A stretch of 64,000 nt of DNA from Ruegeria profundi. Its GTDB lineage: Bacteria > Pseudomonadota > Alphaproteobacteria > Rhodobacterales > Rhodobacteraceae. The position numbers were made by a program, and so were the translations under genes. Below are positions 8,379 through 17,598 of this stretch, one piece after another (position 1 is the first letter of the stretch; every line of letters begins with the position of its first letter). The stretch covers positions 1 to 64,000 of the forward strand of contig NZ_LQBP01000006.1 of NCBI RefSeq assembly GCF_001507545.1, in the 5' to 3' direction. The notes under the pieces were generated by a model. It saw nothing but the letters and a program-made list of their open reading frames with translations, searched no databases and was not told where the DNA came from.

Positions 8379-9920
8379 ATGCGGCTGATCAGAATTTGTT
8401 TGGTTTTGATAGCGGTGATTGCGCTAGCCGTCGTTGGGTTAAGGTTGGCATTTCCGCTGCCTGAGGAGAATTTTTCGCAGCAAACGTTGAAACAGGACGC
8501 CGATTGGGCCGGCCCCTTGGGTGAAACCATTAAAAACGCTGTTGAACGCAACCGCGGGCTCGATGGGGTGCGGACTTTGGGCGATGGGCGCGCTGCATTT
8601 GCGGCCAGGGCTATCCTCGCGAGAGAGGCGACTTCCTCAATCGATGCGCAATACTATTTTTGGCAAGATGACGTCACCGGCCTTATGCTTCTTGACGAGC
8701 TTAGGGCGGCAGCCGAACGCGGTGTTCGGGTCAGATTGCTTGTCGACGACAACGGTATCTCGGGGCTGGACGATCTGCTTTCAGAGCTAAACGCTCTCAC
8801 CAATGCGAACGTGCGTATATTCAATCCGTTTACGTTGAGAAAACCCAAGCTCCTGTCTTATGCATTTGACTTCAGCCGACTGAATCGGCGGATGCACAAC
8901 AAATCAATGACTGTAGACGGGGTTGCCACGATTGTTGGGGGGCGCAACATTGGCGACATCTATTTCGACTATGGGGCTGGAACGCACTACCTGGATTTAG
9001 ACGCGATAGCCATCGGCCCAATTGTGGACGAGGTTTCACAATCGTTCGACGCCTACTGGAACAGTGCCTCGTCTTACGATGCTGGACTACTTTTAGATCC
9101 TCCAGCGGAAGACAGCCTGCAATCCAAGGCGGATGCAGCACGGCAAACCGCCGTTGGCGCAGGTTACCAAAAGGCTATTCAGGAAAGTGAACTGGCCGAC
9201 CACATCGCGGCACATAATCTGAAGTTTGATTGGAGCGAGGTCACCCTTTTGGTCGACGATCCCGCGAAGGGATTGGGCGAAGCCAAAAGTGAAGACCTGA
9301 TGGTCGAACAACTGATCGAATTCGCTAAAAGTTCACAGACCTCACTGGACCTTGTTTCGGCATACTTTATTCCTGGCGAAAGAGGCTCTAAGGTCTTGGA
9401 GGAGTTAGCCAAGTTAGGTGTTAGGGTCCGTATATTGACCAATTCTTTGGACGCGACAGACGTGATGCCGGTTCACGCTGCGTATATGCGTTATCGATAT
9501 GATTTGTTGAACAGCGGAGTAGAACTTCTGGAACTGCGAGCCTTGCGTCGGGAACATCGCGACAGAAGCCTGCCAGAGATCCTGGCTGGGTCGGCATCTG
9601 GGCTGCATGCAAAAACCTTTGGGGCGGATGGTGAGCGGATCTTCATTGGCTCATATAACCTCGATCCAAGGTCTGCGCATCTCAACACAGAAATGGGCAT
9701 CATGATCGAAAGCCCAACGATTGCTGCGTCACTGGCTGAGCAATTGAACAAACCCGAGTATTCGTATCGCGTCGATCTGAAGGAAGACGATGAGATGATT
9801 TGGATTCAAGAAGAACAGGATGGGACAGTCACTGTGCATACCACTGAACCGGAAACCAGTGGCTTTCAGCGAGGGCTTACTGCAGTCGTCAGGTGGCTAC
9901 CGGTCGAATGGATGCTGTGA
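8379..9920 (+). CDS. Phospholipase D-like / cardiolipin synthase-like protein
   Basis: The 513-residue protein has an N-terminal membrane anchor (about 4-27) and two HKD catalytic motifs. The first is HNKSMTVD (H173, K175, D180) followed by GGRNIGD. The second is HAKTFGADGERIFIGSYNLD near residue 410. The spacing is that of periplasmic or inner-membrane PLD-family proteins related to cardiolipin synthase C. It probably acts on phospholipid headgroups on the periplasmic side. It is the last gene of the envelope run that starts at 4805, 51 bases after the HlyD gene. Both active-site halves are intact. Confidence 0.85.
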   Translation: MRLIRICLVLIAVIALAVVGLRLAFPLPEENFSQQTLKQDADWAGPLGETIKNAVERNRGLDGVRTLGDGRAAFAARAILAREATSSIDAQYYFWQDDVTGLMLLDELRAAAERGVRVRLLVDDNGISGLDDLLSELNALTNANVRIFNPFTLRKPKLLSYAFDFSRLNRRMHNKSMTVDGVATIVGGRNIGDIYFDYGAGTHYLDLDAIAIGPIVDEVSQSFDAYWNSASSYDAGLLLDPPAEDSLQSKADAARQTAVGAGYQKAIQESELADHIAAHNLKFDWSEVTLLVDDPAKGLGEAKSEDLMVEQLIEFAKSSQTSLDLVSAYFIPGERGSKVLEELAKLGVRVRILTNSLDATDVMPVHAAYMRYRYDLLNSGVELLELRALRREHRDRSLPEILAGSASGLHAKTFGADGERIFIGSYNLDPRSAHLNTEMGIMIESPTIAASLAEQLNKPEYSYRVDLKEDDEMIWIQEEQDGTVTVHTTEPETSGFQRGLTAVVRWLPVEWML

Positions 9921-10534
9921 GCGGTTTTTCGAATATGGTACTTTCATCATACACGGGCCGACCACCCGTTCACCGGTCGGTTGGGCCGACGGAGCCTTTG
10001 ATTTTGGCCTTCACAATCTCCATCCTATGAGGACGCGCCTGCTGCGTTCCTTGGGAGTACCATCCCAACCAAGCTAGACAGCCTGACACATCACCAGACA
10101 TTGCACCCCATAGCACCGAAATCTGCCCGCGCTTTCCTCCTTGTCAGATTTATCGCCGCTGCAGCTCACGCTGACAGCAGCCACAAACCTTAGACGAAGC
10201 CGCCGATGAGTCAGTTTGTCGGGATGTGTGACAACGGCCCAAAGCCGACTTTGAGCACAGCCGCCGAATTCTGCGTCCGCAGCCCGCTTAGCGGCCCTTC
10301 CCTGCGACCGCAAAATCTCAACACAAGCGAACTCACAGAACGCGGACACAGCGGCCACCCGCTTCCTCTTCAACAAGGGCCGTTGGCAGCCCCAAGCGGA
10401 CATTTAATGAACTACTACACTTCGCAGTCAGACACAGCTTCAAGGCTGATGCCTTATCAAGACTTAACAATCGCTCTTTTTGGAAATGTGTGTTCGGCTA
10501 GCGCATCTGGCCTAGAAGCAATTTTGCGTTTAGC
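9921..10534. other. Noncoding tract upstream of the cyclase gene
   Basis: About 610 bases hold only short frames on either strand without start signals or recognisable products. The tract is GC-rich with words such as GCGGACATT, as in several other long gaps of this window. A promoter for the cyclase gene should lie near its right end, but I cannot point to convincing boxes. Confidence 0.4.
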
Positions 10535-12439
10535 GTGGTGCCCACTGTGGGAGTTCAGTCTTTGGAAAGACGTCTAGCAGCGATACTTGCCGCCGATGTG
10601 GTTGGCTATAGCCGTCTTATTCGAAATGACGAAGCCGGCACGCTTGCAAGGGTCAAATCCCATCGCGAGCAGTTTTTTGAACCAATTGTCGCTTCGCGAC
10701 ATGGGCGCATCGTCAAATTGATGGGCGACGGCTTGCTTCTTGAGTTTGCAAGTGCAGTTGAGGCCGTTCGGTGTGCGTTGGACATGCAACACTATGTAAG
10801 CGTCGCTAATGCGGACCTGCCGCAAGATTCGCAGGTGCGATACCGGATCGGTCTCAATGTTGGCGACATTGTCGTCGATCAGGATGACATTCACGGGGAT
10901 GGTGTAAATGTCGCCGCACGCATTGAAAGCCTGGCTGTCCCGGATGGCATTTACATGTCGGCTAGCGTTTTCGAACAGGTCCATACCAAGCTCGATCTCA
11001 CCATCGAAGATTTGGGGATGCGAGAGGTCAAGAATATCTCCGAACCCGTTCACATCTACTGCCTTGCAATGGATGAAAAGGCGAAAGCCATCGTTTCTCC
11101 TATCGTGCCACTTACAAACAAGCCTTGGAAAAATCGCCTAACCACGGTTAGTTGCACCGCAATTGTACTGGCGTTAGTAGTCGCGGCATGGCTTCAACCT
11201 TGGTCCGTGGTGCAATCCCCGGACACGGATGAACAAGCCGCAGCCCTGTCTGGCAAACCCTCCATCGCGGTCATGGCGTTCGACAATCTCAACAACGACC
11301 CAAGCCAAGATTACCTCAGCGACGGACTGAGTGAGAACATCTTGACCGCCTTGTCCCGTTTTTCAGACTTCTTCGTAGTCGCCCGAAATTCGACGTTTTC
11401 ATATAAGGACACTCCGGCAGATATACAGAAAGTGTCAGAAGAATTGGGTGTTCGCTATATTGTTGAGGGGAGCGTTCAAATTGCCGGTGAGCGTTTGCGC
11501 GTGACGTCCCAACTCATTGATGCGACGACGGGCCAGAATATCTGGGCAGACAGCTATGACCGAGACCTACAGGACATTTTTTCAGTACAGGATGAGATAA
11601 CGCGAACCATAGCTTCGCTTCTCTCCACGAATATCGATTTGGCAGAGTACAGCCGTCTTAAGCATCAGCCTACTGATAGTCTTGGCGCTTACGAATTGCG
11701 CAAACGCGCGCAGGAGGAGTGGTTTACCTTCACAAAAGAAGGAAACATCAGGGCGGAAGAGCTTAGCGCAAAAGCCATTGCTCTCGATCCGAACTATGCT
11801 GGGGCGTATGTCGAAAACGCTTGGGCACATATAAACGGATATCGTTGGGGGTGGACGAACTCTTTAACGCGCGAGGAATCACTGAAGCGCGCATTTGAGA
11901 TGGCGCGGAAAGCCATTGAACTGGAACCCTTCAATTTCAAAGGTCATTGGGTCTTAGCCAATGCAACTACTCAGAGCGGTAACCTTGAGCGGGCTGCTTC
12001 GCTTTACGACAAAGCAATTTCTCTGAACCCAAATTCGGCATCCGTTCTGGCAGATTCCATCGACCCGCTCGTCTATGGCGGCAAGGCGCCTGAAGCCGTT
12101 GAGCGCATGAAACTGGCGATCCGGCTGAACCCACATCACCAAGACTGGTATCTTTGGAATCTGGGTTGGGCTCAGTACTTCGCCGAGGAGTATGAAGATG
12201 CAAAGGCTTCAGTTGAACAAATGAACGTAATACCCGACGGCTTGAAACGCACCTACGCGCCAATTCTTTTGCGCCTTGGTCTTCCCAGTGATGCGCAGAC
12301 CGTTATCGATGAGTTTCTAGCGGCCAATCCCGAATTCACTATCCAAGAGGCGATGAATGCGCCATTCGAGAGTGAGGCGTATCTCAATCGATGGGTAGAA
12401 GATCTGCGAAAACTGGGTGTGCCTGATACCAAAGAATGA
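10535..12439 (+). CDS. Class III adenylate/guanylate cyclase with TolB-like and TPR domains
   Basis: The 634-residue protein opens with a class III cyclase domain (about 8-175). The first metal aspartate is in LAADVVGYSRL, the second in MGDGLLLEF, and GDIVVDQDDIHGDGVNVAAR carries the transition-state region, so it may be active. A transmembrane helix at about 205-225 is followed by a TolB-like domain (FDNLNNDPSQDYLSDGLSEN onwards, about 250-380) and TPR repeats to the end. This is a common alphaproteobacterial sensor cyclase, with the catalytic domain in the cytosol and the TPR region outside. GTG is the likely start. It is monocistronic and lies inside the inferred island, just before the integrase. 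Confidence 0.85.
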   Translation: MVPTVGVQSLERRLAAILAADVVGYSRLIRNDEAGTLARVKSHREQFFEPIVASRHGRIVKLMGDGLLLEFASAVEAVRCALDMQHYVSVANADLPQDSQVRYRIGLNVGDIVVDQDDIHGDGVNVAARIESLAVPDGIYMSASVFEQVHTKLDLTIEDLGMREVKNISEPVHIYCLAMDEKAKAIVSPIVPLTNKPWKNRLTTVSCTAIVLALVVAAWLQPWSVVQSPDTDEQAAALSGKPSIAVMAFDNLNNDPSQDYLSDGLSENILTALSRFSDFFVVARNSTFSYKDTPADIQKVSEELGVRYIVEGSVQIAGERLRVTSQLIDATTGQNIWADSYDRDLQDIFSVQDEITRTIASLLSTNIDLAEYSRLKHQPTDSLGAYELRKRAQEEWFTFTKEGNIRAEELSAKAIALDPNYAGAYVENAWAHINGYRWGWTNSLTREESLKRAFEMARKAIELEPFNFKGHWVLANATTQSGNLERAASLYDKAISLNPNSASVLADSIDPLVYGGKAPEAVERMKLAIRLNPHHQDWYLWNLGWAQYFAEEYEDAKASVEQMNVIPDGLKRTYAPILLRLGLPSDAQTVIDEFLAANPEFTIQEAMNAPFESEAYLNRWVEDLRKLGVPDTKE

Positions 12440-12711
12440 ACGATAATTCGAGTTTCGCTTTGCGGGTATCGCCACCAGACTCAGACACTCACAACTATCG
12501 CGACAAACTTTAATCCTGCGATTTGCGGCTGTGGCTTTGTAGTATTTTCAGCCCGAACCGGACATTCATCGTTGGGCTTTGCGAACGGGAAGTAGAGATT
12601 TGGACATCTTATATCTCCGTCCATTCCCTTCCGTCCCAAACATCGACACTGTGCCGACAGCTGCAGTCTAGTTGCCGCTCGCGTGTCTTCAGCACAGGAA
12701 ATTCTCAGGTT

Positions 12712-13875
12712 TCAGGAACTGCCACCGCTGATCTTCTTACCCATCACATCCGCTGCCTGCCGCAACGGGTCATCTGCGAGGTGCGCGTAGCGTTGCGTGG
12801 TAGACTGGTTCGTGTGTCCAAGCAATCGACCGACTATAGGCAGACTCAGACCGCTGGAAACGAGATGCGACGCATGCGTATGCCGATTGTCGTGGATACG
12901 GTAGTCTTGAAGACCTGCTGATGTGGTGACCGAGCGCCAAAATTTCTTCAGATCTTTGTACGGTTGGTCCGGAGAGCGTCCCGGAAACAACCAGCGACTC
13001 TCAGGAGAATCCCCTGCGCTCATTGCCGCAAGCAAATCACAGGTTGCTGACGATATTGGCAGGTGCTCTCGTCGCTTTTGCTTTGTGTGGTGGGACGGCT
13101 TTGTCCAGACCGCTCGATCCAAATCGAAGTCTTCCCATTTTGCCGTCAGGACTTCGCCGATCCGTGCACCTGTCAGGAGTTGCAGTCGGATAGCGTTGGC
13201 TGCAACCTGATTTGGATGCTCTGACAGAGCCACCAACAGCCTTTGCAGCTCATCGTCCGACAGCCAGCGGTCCCGCTTTTCCTCGGGAAACTTTTCTATG
13301 CCGCGCGCCGGATTGTCAGAACGCTGACCCCAGCGCACAGACAGTTCAAACATTTTCGACATGAGGGCCAGAGTGCGATTGGCTTGATAGGGCGTACGAC
13401 GCATTTGATTGTGAAGCTTCTGAACATGCTGATGCGTCACTTCAATGACTTTAAGGTCACCAAGCTTGGGGAGAATGTATCGGTCCAGCATTGACCGATC
13501 ATTCCGAACACTCCCGGGACGTTTCTTTGGCTCCGCATGTGCGGTCATGTATTGCTCGGCAAGTAAGTTCACTGTTGGTGAATGCCTGAGCGTTTGAGCG
13601 TCCGCGACAGGGTCTCCGCCACGCACCACGTCAGCAAGAATCGCGCGTGCCATTTCGCGGGCGGCACCCAATGCCAAGGTCGGCCCATATCGCCCAAGTG
13701 TCTTGCGTTTCGACCGTCCGGTTTGTTTGTTTCGATATTGAACTACGAAGCTTTTGACACCGGTTGTTTTCACGCGGAGTCCAAAACCCGGCAGACCGTC
13801 ATCCCAATAGATCGTGTCCCGGTTTGTTGCTGAAAGGCGATCGACACTTGATTTTGTTAATCTGACGTTGGGCAT
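12712..13875 (-). CDS. P4-type tyrosine integrase of a tRNA-Thr island
   Basis: I start this 387-residue form at the ATG of MPNVRLTKSSVD; an upstream ATG at 13914 would add 13 residues. Residues 1-90 are the DUF4102 arm-binding domain (DDGLPGFGLRVKTTGVKSF). A SAM-like core-binding domain and a catalytic domain follow. Catalytic residues are visible: Arg in TGARIGEVL, His and Arg in HDNRHTHAS, His in LLGHTNQ, and Tyr in STTQRYAHL. The gene begins about 157 bases from a tRNA-Thr 3' fragment at 14032-14078 and reads away from it, as expected for an island integrase beside its attachment site. It appears intact. Confidence 0.92.
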   Translation of the reverse strand: MPNVRLTKSSVDRLSATNRDTIYWDDGLPGFGLRVKTTGVKSFVVQYRNKQTGRSKRKTLGRYGPTLALGAAREMARAILADVVRGGDPVADAQTLRHSPTVNLLAEQYMTAHAEPKKRPGSVRNDRSMLDRYILPKLGDLKVIEVTHQHVQKLHNQMRRTPYQANRTLALMSKMFELSVRWGQRSDNPARGIEKFPEEKRDRWLSDDELQRLLVALSEHPNQVAANAIRLQLLTGARIGEVLTAKWEDFDLDRAVWTKPSHHTKQKRREHLPISSATCDLLAAMSAGDSPESRWLFPGRSPDQPYKDLKKFWRSVTTSAGLQDYRIHDNRHTHASHLVSSGLSLPIVGRLLGHTNQSTTQRYAHLADDPLRQAADVMGKKISGGSS

Positions 13876-14031
13876 ATTGGTCTCGGACGGATTGGGTAAG
13901 CAAAAGGTAAGCAAAGTGCGGAGCGTTGGGAAGGGTCTTATAGAAACCTCTGCACGCTAAAGCTTCTGTTATTTAAGAGAATATACTGCCCAATCGAATT
14001 GGCTATAATGCTATCGAAAATATGGTGATAA

Positions 14032-14078
14032 GATTTGTAATCAGTAGGTCCGCGGTTCGAGTCCGTGTGGGGGCACCA
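14032..14078 (+). other. tRNA-Thr(UGU) 3' fragment, probable att site
   Basis: The sequence holds the anticodon loop TTTGTAA, a 3' stem half TCAGT, a T arm GCGGTTCGAGTCCGT and an acceptor end GGGGGCACCA. No 5' half is present: the bases to the left no longer pair with the anticodon stem. This is what remains when an element integrates in the 3' end of a tRNA gene. Because the fragment reads rightwards, the intact gene should lie to the left of the window and the island between them. Confidence 0.75.
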
Positions 14079-14489
14079 TTAAATTATATTAAATCAATAC
14101 CTTAAAGGCACACGCAGCTTGCGTTTATTATAAGCTCGAGTTGTAAACACTAATAAATCACATTTGGCCTCAGTCGAGTTGGGAATCGCTGTTTGCGGAG
14201 GCTTTCTGGGCGTTCAATTGGACGGCCCTCATTCTTCTATTAAGTGGCTGAAAATCAGAAAAAATCTGGTTTGTTGACCAAATTATTGGGGCTGGAAGCA
14301 TAAAGATCAGACGTGATCGTTGATGAGGTCATGTTTGTCTTGGAAGGCGCAACGTCGCAGCGGAAAGCCCCTTTTCTAAGTTCACCGCCATTTGGCTTCA
14401 AAGTGTCGCTGTGATGATCGGGGAGGCTGCGGATTTATTTTGTTTAAGGACCCTTACCATCATGAAAACAACTAACCAGATGTCCTCTA
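14079..14489. other. Gene-free flank between att remnant and IS remnant
   Basis: No frame here has a plausible start signal or family match. The left half is AT-rich. It precedes a decayed IS6-type transposase. I see no terminator or complete repeat. Confidence 0.4.
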
Positions 14490-14995
14490 TCCGACACGAC
14501 CGGCCCCGGCCGAACGACAAATGGCATATGAATGAGGTCGTCCGATCAATGGCGTGAAACACTGGGTGTGGAAGGCAATCGATGCCAATGGAGATGTACT
14601 CGACATTCTGAGCCAGCCTCGCCGCAATGCCAAAGCCGCACGGCGTCTCTTGGGTTGGCTGGTCGCCACCTACAGCAATCCGCGTGTTGTGATCACCGAT
14701 AAGCTGCGCAGCTATACGAAACCGATCAAGGCTATCACGCCGGGTGCCGACCATCGTGCGCACAAGGGCCCCAACAATCGGAGCGAAGGATCACATCTGT
14801 CGACGCAAATGCGGAAAAAAGATCATGGGCCGATTCAAGTCAACAAACCGAGCGCAACGATTCCTTGCCGCCCACGATCAGATCAACACAATCTTCAGAA
14901 CCCGCCGATATCGCCTTCCCGCTCTGTCCTACCGCCGCGCGAGAACTGACGCACTCGACCTTTGGAACGCTTACGCTGCCCAGCTGTCAGTCTGA
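14490..14995 (+). pseudogene. Decayed IS6-family transposase (copy 1)
   Basis: Shifting between frames recovers an IS6/IS26-type DDE transposase: NDKWHMNEVV, then VKHWVWKAIDANGDVLD, SNPRVVITDKLRSY, HKGPNNRSEGSH, and IMGRFKSTNRAQRFLAAHDQ to LSV. Frames change near 14555 and near 14800, and an in-frame stop follows MNEVVRSMA. The first catalytic aspartate (normally WHLDE) reads Asn. The copy is therefore dead. Its N-terminal third is missing or unrecognisable. Confidence 0.8.
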
Positions 14996-15050
14996 TTTCA
15001 CGTTTATTGAAACCGATCCGTGCAATATGGTCCCCTGCCCTGGATCCGTC

Positions 15051-15476
15051 TCAGCGATGCTCGCGGATATCCGCGCTGAACAATCGCGTCGCAAGAAGTT
15101 CCTCGGAATCACGCTGGTCGAAGGCGGTGTTCAGGGCAGCCTCATAGTCGGCGGATGCCCGATTGAACACTTCGCGCCCAGTGTCAGTAAGCACGGCATA
15201 AATGCCTCTTTTGTCATCAGGACATGGGTCGCGCGCCACGAGTTGACGGCGTTCGAGCCGCTCCACCATACGGGAGACTGAACTCTGGTTCAGGCGAAGC
15301 TGGGAGGCGAGTTCCTGAAGGCGTAGTTCGGATGTCGGTGACATGGAAAGCGCCCGCAGGGCACGGTATTCTGAGAGGCCAAGACCATGGCCGGACTGCA
15401 GGGCAGCAGCCAACTCGGACTCAATCTCTGCGATCTGATGGATCAGCCGTTCCCAAAGTTCTCTCTTGCGGGACAT
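15051..15476 (-). CDS. MarR-family transcriptional regulator
   Basis: The 141-residue protein has the MarR winged-helix pattern. A helical dimerisation region (1-35) is followed by LRLQELASQLRLNQSSVSRMVERLERRQLV (recognition helix about 65-80), then the wing (DPCPDDKRGIYAVLTDTGRE). The C-terminal helices complete the dimer. It is transcribed leftwards, as are the deaminase, the membrane remnant and the DsbA-like gene to its right, but it lies downstream of them. A palindromic candidate operator upstream of the DsbA-like gene (16991-17046) may be its target. The ligand is unknown. Confidence 0.9.
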   Translation of the reverse strand: MSRKRELWERLIHQIAEIESELAAALQSGHGLGLSEYRALRALSMSPTSELRLQELASQLRLNQSSVSRMVERLERRQLVARDPCPDDKRGIYAVLTDTGREVFNRASADYEAALNTAFDQRDSEELLATRLFSADIREHR

Positions 15477-15540
15477 CGTGAAGCAACACTCCTCTTATCG
15501 ATCTCGGTGGATGTATGTCCATGCAAAATTCGAACCAAGC

Positions 15541-16029
15541 CTATTGTCGCGATGTTCGCAAGGCGTGGAACTCCTCGAACGGCGCGATCGCTCCCGGCAC
15601 CTCCAGCCTGCCGACAGAGGGCGTGTGCCAAGTCTGCGGGTCCTGAGCAAAGAGCGAGTAGGTGAACCGATAATCAAAGCCCATTCCGGCGGCTTCGTCG
15701 CGATCCACGGCATAATGGATCTCGGCGATTCCGGCGTGGAGCGCGTTCATGTAGCACATGGCGCAGGGTTCTCCGGAGGCCAGTAGAACGGCACCCGGCA
15801 GATAGGAGGTCCGTTTCGCCCGGCAGGCGTCGCGGATGGCCTCGACCTCGGCATGTGCCGTGGGATCATTCATCGCAGTGACAGTATTGGTCCCTCGCCC
15901 GAGAACTGTCCCGTCCCGGTCAACAACCATGGCGGTGAACGGAATGCCGCCCGCCTTCACGTGCTGTGTCGAATGGGCGATGGTTTCTTTCATAAGGCGC
16001 ACGAGGCGCGTCTTCGCATCTTCAGTCAT
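15541..16029 (-). CDS. Nucleoside/guanine deaminase-like enzyme
   Basis: The 162-residue protein is a cytidine-deaminase-fold enzyme. The zinc and proton-shuttle motif is DPTAHAEVEAIRDA (HAE at about 60-62), and the second zinc motif is GEPCAMCYM (PCxxC, about 90-95). Guanine and related deaminases share this short form. The substrate could be guanine, cytosine or another purine; the sequence does not settle it. Its ATG overlaps the stop of the upstream membrane fragment by four bases (ATGA), showing that it was part of an operon now damaged at its front. It likely acts in the cytosol in base salvage. Confidence 0.85.
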   Translation of the reverse strand: MTEDAKTRLVRLMKETIAHSTQHVKAGGIPFTAMVVDRDGTVLGRGTNTVTAMNDPTAHAEVEAIRDACRAKRTSYLPGAVLLASGEPCAMCYMNALHAGIAEIHYAVDRDEAAGMGFDYRFTYSLFAQDPQTWHTPSVGRLEVPGAIAPFEEFHALRTSRQ

Positions 16030-16325
16030 ACTGTGTTCCCATTTGTTGGTGGCGCGCCGTGATCAATAGGCGGCGCGCCCGAATCGGCGTCAGCCGATGC
16101 AACCCATGGCTCTCTGTATCCTTGGACTATGGCGAGCTTTAGCCATATCACCCCGAGGATGATGACAGCCAGCCAAATAGCTTGAGTGAGCGCAAGCGAC
16201 GGATCGAGCCGCACGTTTGCAAGATAAGCCACCCCGACAGAGCCGAACCCGACATCAGTCTTCTTTAGCGCTGCGCTGAGGAAGTCGAGCGTCTGAAGGA
16301 GTGCCGAGGTATAACCAAGACACGT
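16026..16325 (-). pseudogene. C-terminal remnant of a membrane protein
   Basis: An open frame with no good start runs from a stop at 16326-16328. It reads LLQTLDFLSAALKKTD, then LANVRLDPSLALTQAIWLAV with a single hydrophobic helix, then a polar tail GYREPW onwards. A GTG at 16230-16232 could begin a 68-residue protein. The sequence reads more like the last 100 residues of a larger permease truncated at its 5' side. Its stop overlaps the deaminase start. I do not recognise the parent family. Confidence 0.5.
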
Positions 16326-16355
16326 TCATTCTCCGGCGAAAGGCTGCTGGTCGCA

Positions 16356-16958
16356 TCAGAGTGCCGCATCCAGTTCGAGATCATGAATCGCGATCGTCAG
16401 GTCCTTTACCGATGGCGTGCCGCGGAATATCCGGCGGCCGATAACGATGGTCGGAACGGACGTGATTTCCATATCGTCTTGGGCGTGTCTCAGAGCTTCG
16501 CGATGGCGCTCTGTGTATGTGCCGTTCTCCAGTGCTTTCCTGGCGGCATCGAGATCGAGACCGGCATCGGCCGCCAGATCGATCAGGACATCCGTGTCGC
16601 CTATATCGCGATCTTCCTGGAAGAAGGCTCGCAACACACGCATGGAATAGGCATGCGCCCTATCAGCATCCTTGGCCATCTCAAGAAGTTCAAACGCTTT
16701 TGCCGTCCTGGGTTGCGGTGAGATGGATGGAAGCTTGATTGGGACCCCAAGCTGTTCGGCCATGGGGTAAACCGATTGCTCCCAGATCGCGGGCAAGTAA
16801 GGGTCTTCCGGGCGAAGTGTTGGAACGGGATCGGGCCTTAGCTCGAACGCGCGCCATTCTATATGGATGTCCCGCTCCCCGATCACTTCGGAAAGCCGTG
16901 CCTCCGCCAGAAGACAGAAAGGACATACGTAGTCTGAATAGACTGTGATGGAGTTCAC
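16356..16958 (-). CDS. DsbA/FrnE-type thioredoxin-fold oxidoreductase
   Basis: The 200-residue protein starts with ITVYSDYVCPFCLLAE, placing the CPFC redox pair at 12-15. It keeps the cis-proline loop EITSVPTIVIG near 170 and the helical insertion of FrnE/2-hydroxychromene isomerase relatives. The absence of a signal peptide points to the cytosol. A role in polyketide-type isomerisation or in thiol-disulfide exchange is possible. It is the promoter-proximal gene of the leftward group 16958-15051, and the palindromic region at 16991-17046 lies immediately upstream. Confidence 0.88.
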   Translation of the reverse strand: MNSITVYSDYVCPFCLLAEARLSEVIGERDIHIEWRAFELRPDPVPTLRPEDPYLPAIWEQSVYPMAEQLGVPIKLPSISPQPRTAKAFELLEMAKDADRAHAYSMRVLRAFFQEDRDIGDTDVLIDLAADAGLDLDAARKALENGTYTERHREALRHAQDDMEITSVPTIVIGRRIFRGTPSVKDLTIAIHDLELDAAL

Positions 16959-16990
16959 TAGAGGTCTTCCCTATATTTATGCGTGCGCAT

Positions 16991-17046
16991 GCAAATAGAT
17001 AAATCTATGCCGGTGATCAATCCTGCATGCACATGCAAATAAGTCA
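16991..17046. promoter_or_regulatory. Palindromes and direct repeats, candidate MarR operator
   Basis: ATAGAT-AA-ATCTAT at 16995-17008 is a perfect 6-bp inverted repeat inside GCAAATAGATAAATCTATGC. The word ATGCAAATA occurs at 16989-16997 and again starting near 17033, and TGCATGCA-like words follow to about 17090. The site lies just upstream of the DsbA-like gene. A MarR gene is in the same cluster, so this is a plausible operator. Confidence 0.5.
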
Positions 17047-17159
17047 CATCGCGGTGATAATGATCAGCGCTGCAAGTTGATTGCATGCATATGGTGATCA
17101 GGGGGCCTGTTCCGGTGGGGGGTACGCTAAGCAGAACCCGCCAGGCCCTGGCGTTTTAT

Positions 17160-17495
17160 GTAATAGCCCCAGCGGAACTGGCCCCAGAAATTGAGTATCG
17201 CCATCACAAGGGGTTAAACAACCGCTCCGAGGCCTCACACAGACATACGCAACGGCGAGAGAAAACAGTGAGCCGGTTTAAGTCGTCTGGTCAGGCTTAA
17301 AGGTTCTTGTCGGTCTACGATAAAACCGCCGCACGGTTCCGCCGACAACGCCACCGACTTTCTGCCCGTTCCCAGGGCCACGCCCGAACCGATGCCTTCG
17401 CACTTTGGACCGAGCATGCAAAGGACTTAGCCGCTTTTAACCAGCACTCTACCCCGCTCTTGCCCGGCGCAAAACAGCCTGACAATGCCCACTGA
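17160..17495 (+). pseudogene. IS6-family transposase, C-terminal half (copy 2)
   Basis: The frame reads LAPEIEYRHHKGLNNRSEAS, then REKTVSRFKSSGQA, then a TAA where Gln would be expected, then RFLSVYDKTAARFRRQRHRL and a tail to DNAH. It is the C-terminal half of an IS6-type transposase broken by one nonsense change. No N-terminal half precedes it. It abuts the ABC transporter operon on its left side. Confidence 0.8.
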
Positions 17496-17598
17496 CGGCA
17501 AAGCGTGCGAATTTCAGCAACGGATCGTTAGAGTCTTGTTGATTTCAGCAACAGCCTCCTGCCGCTAAGATCGGAAACAGTTGATGTGGGAGGAACAG

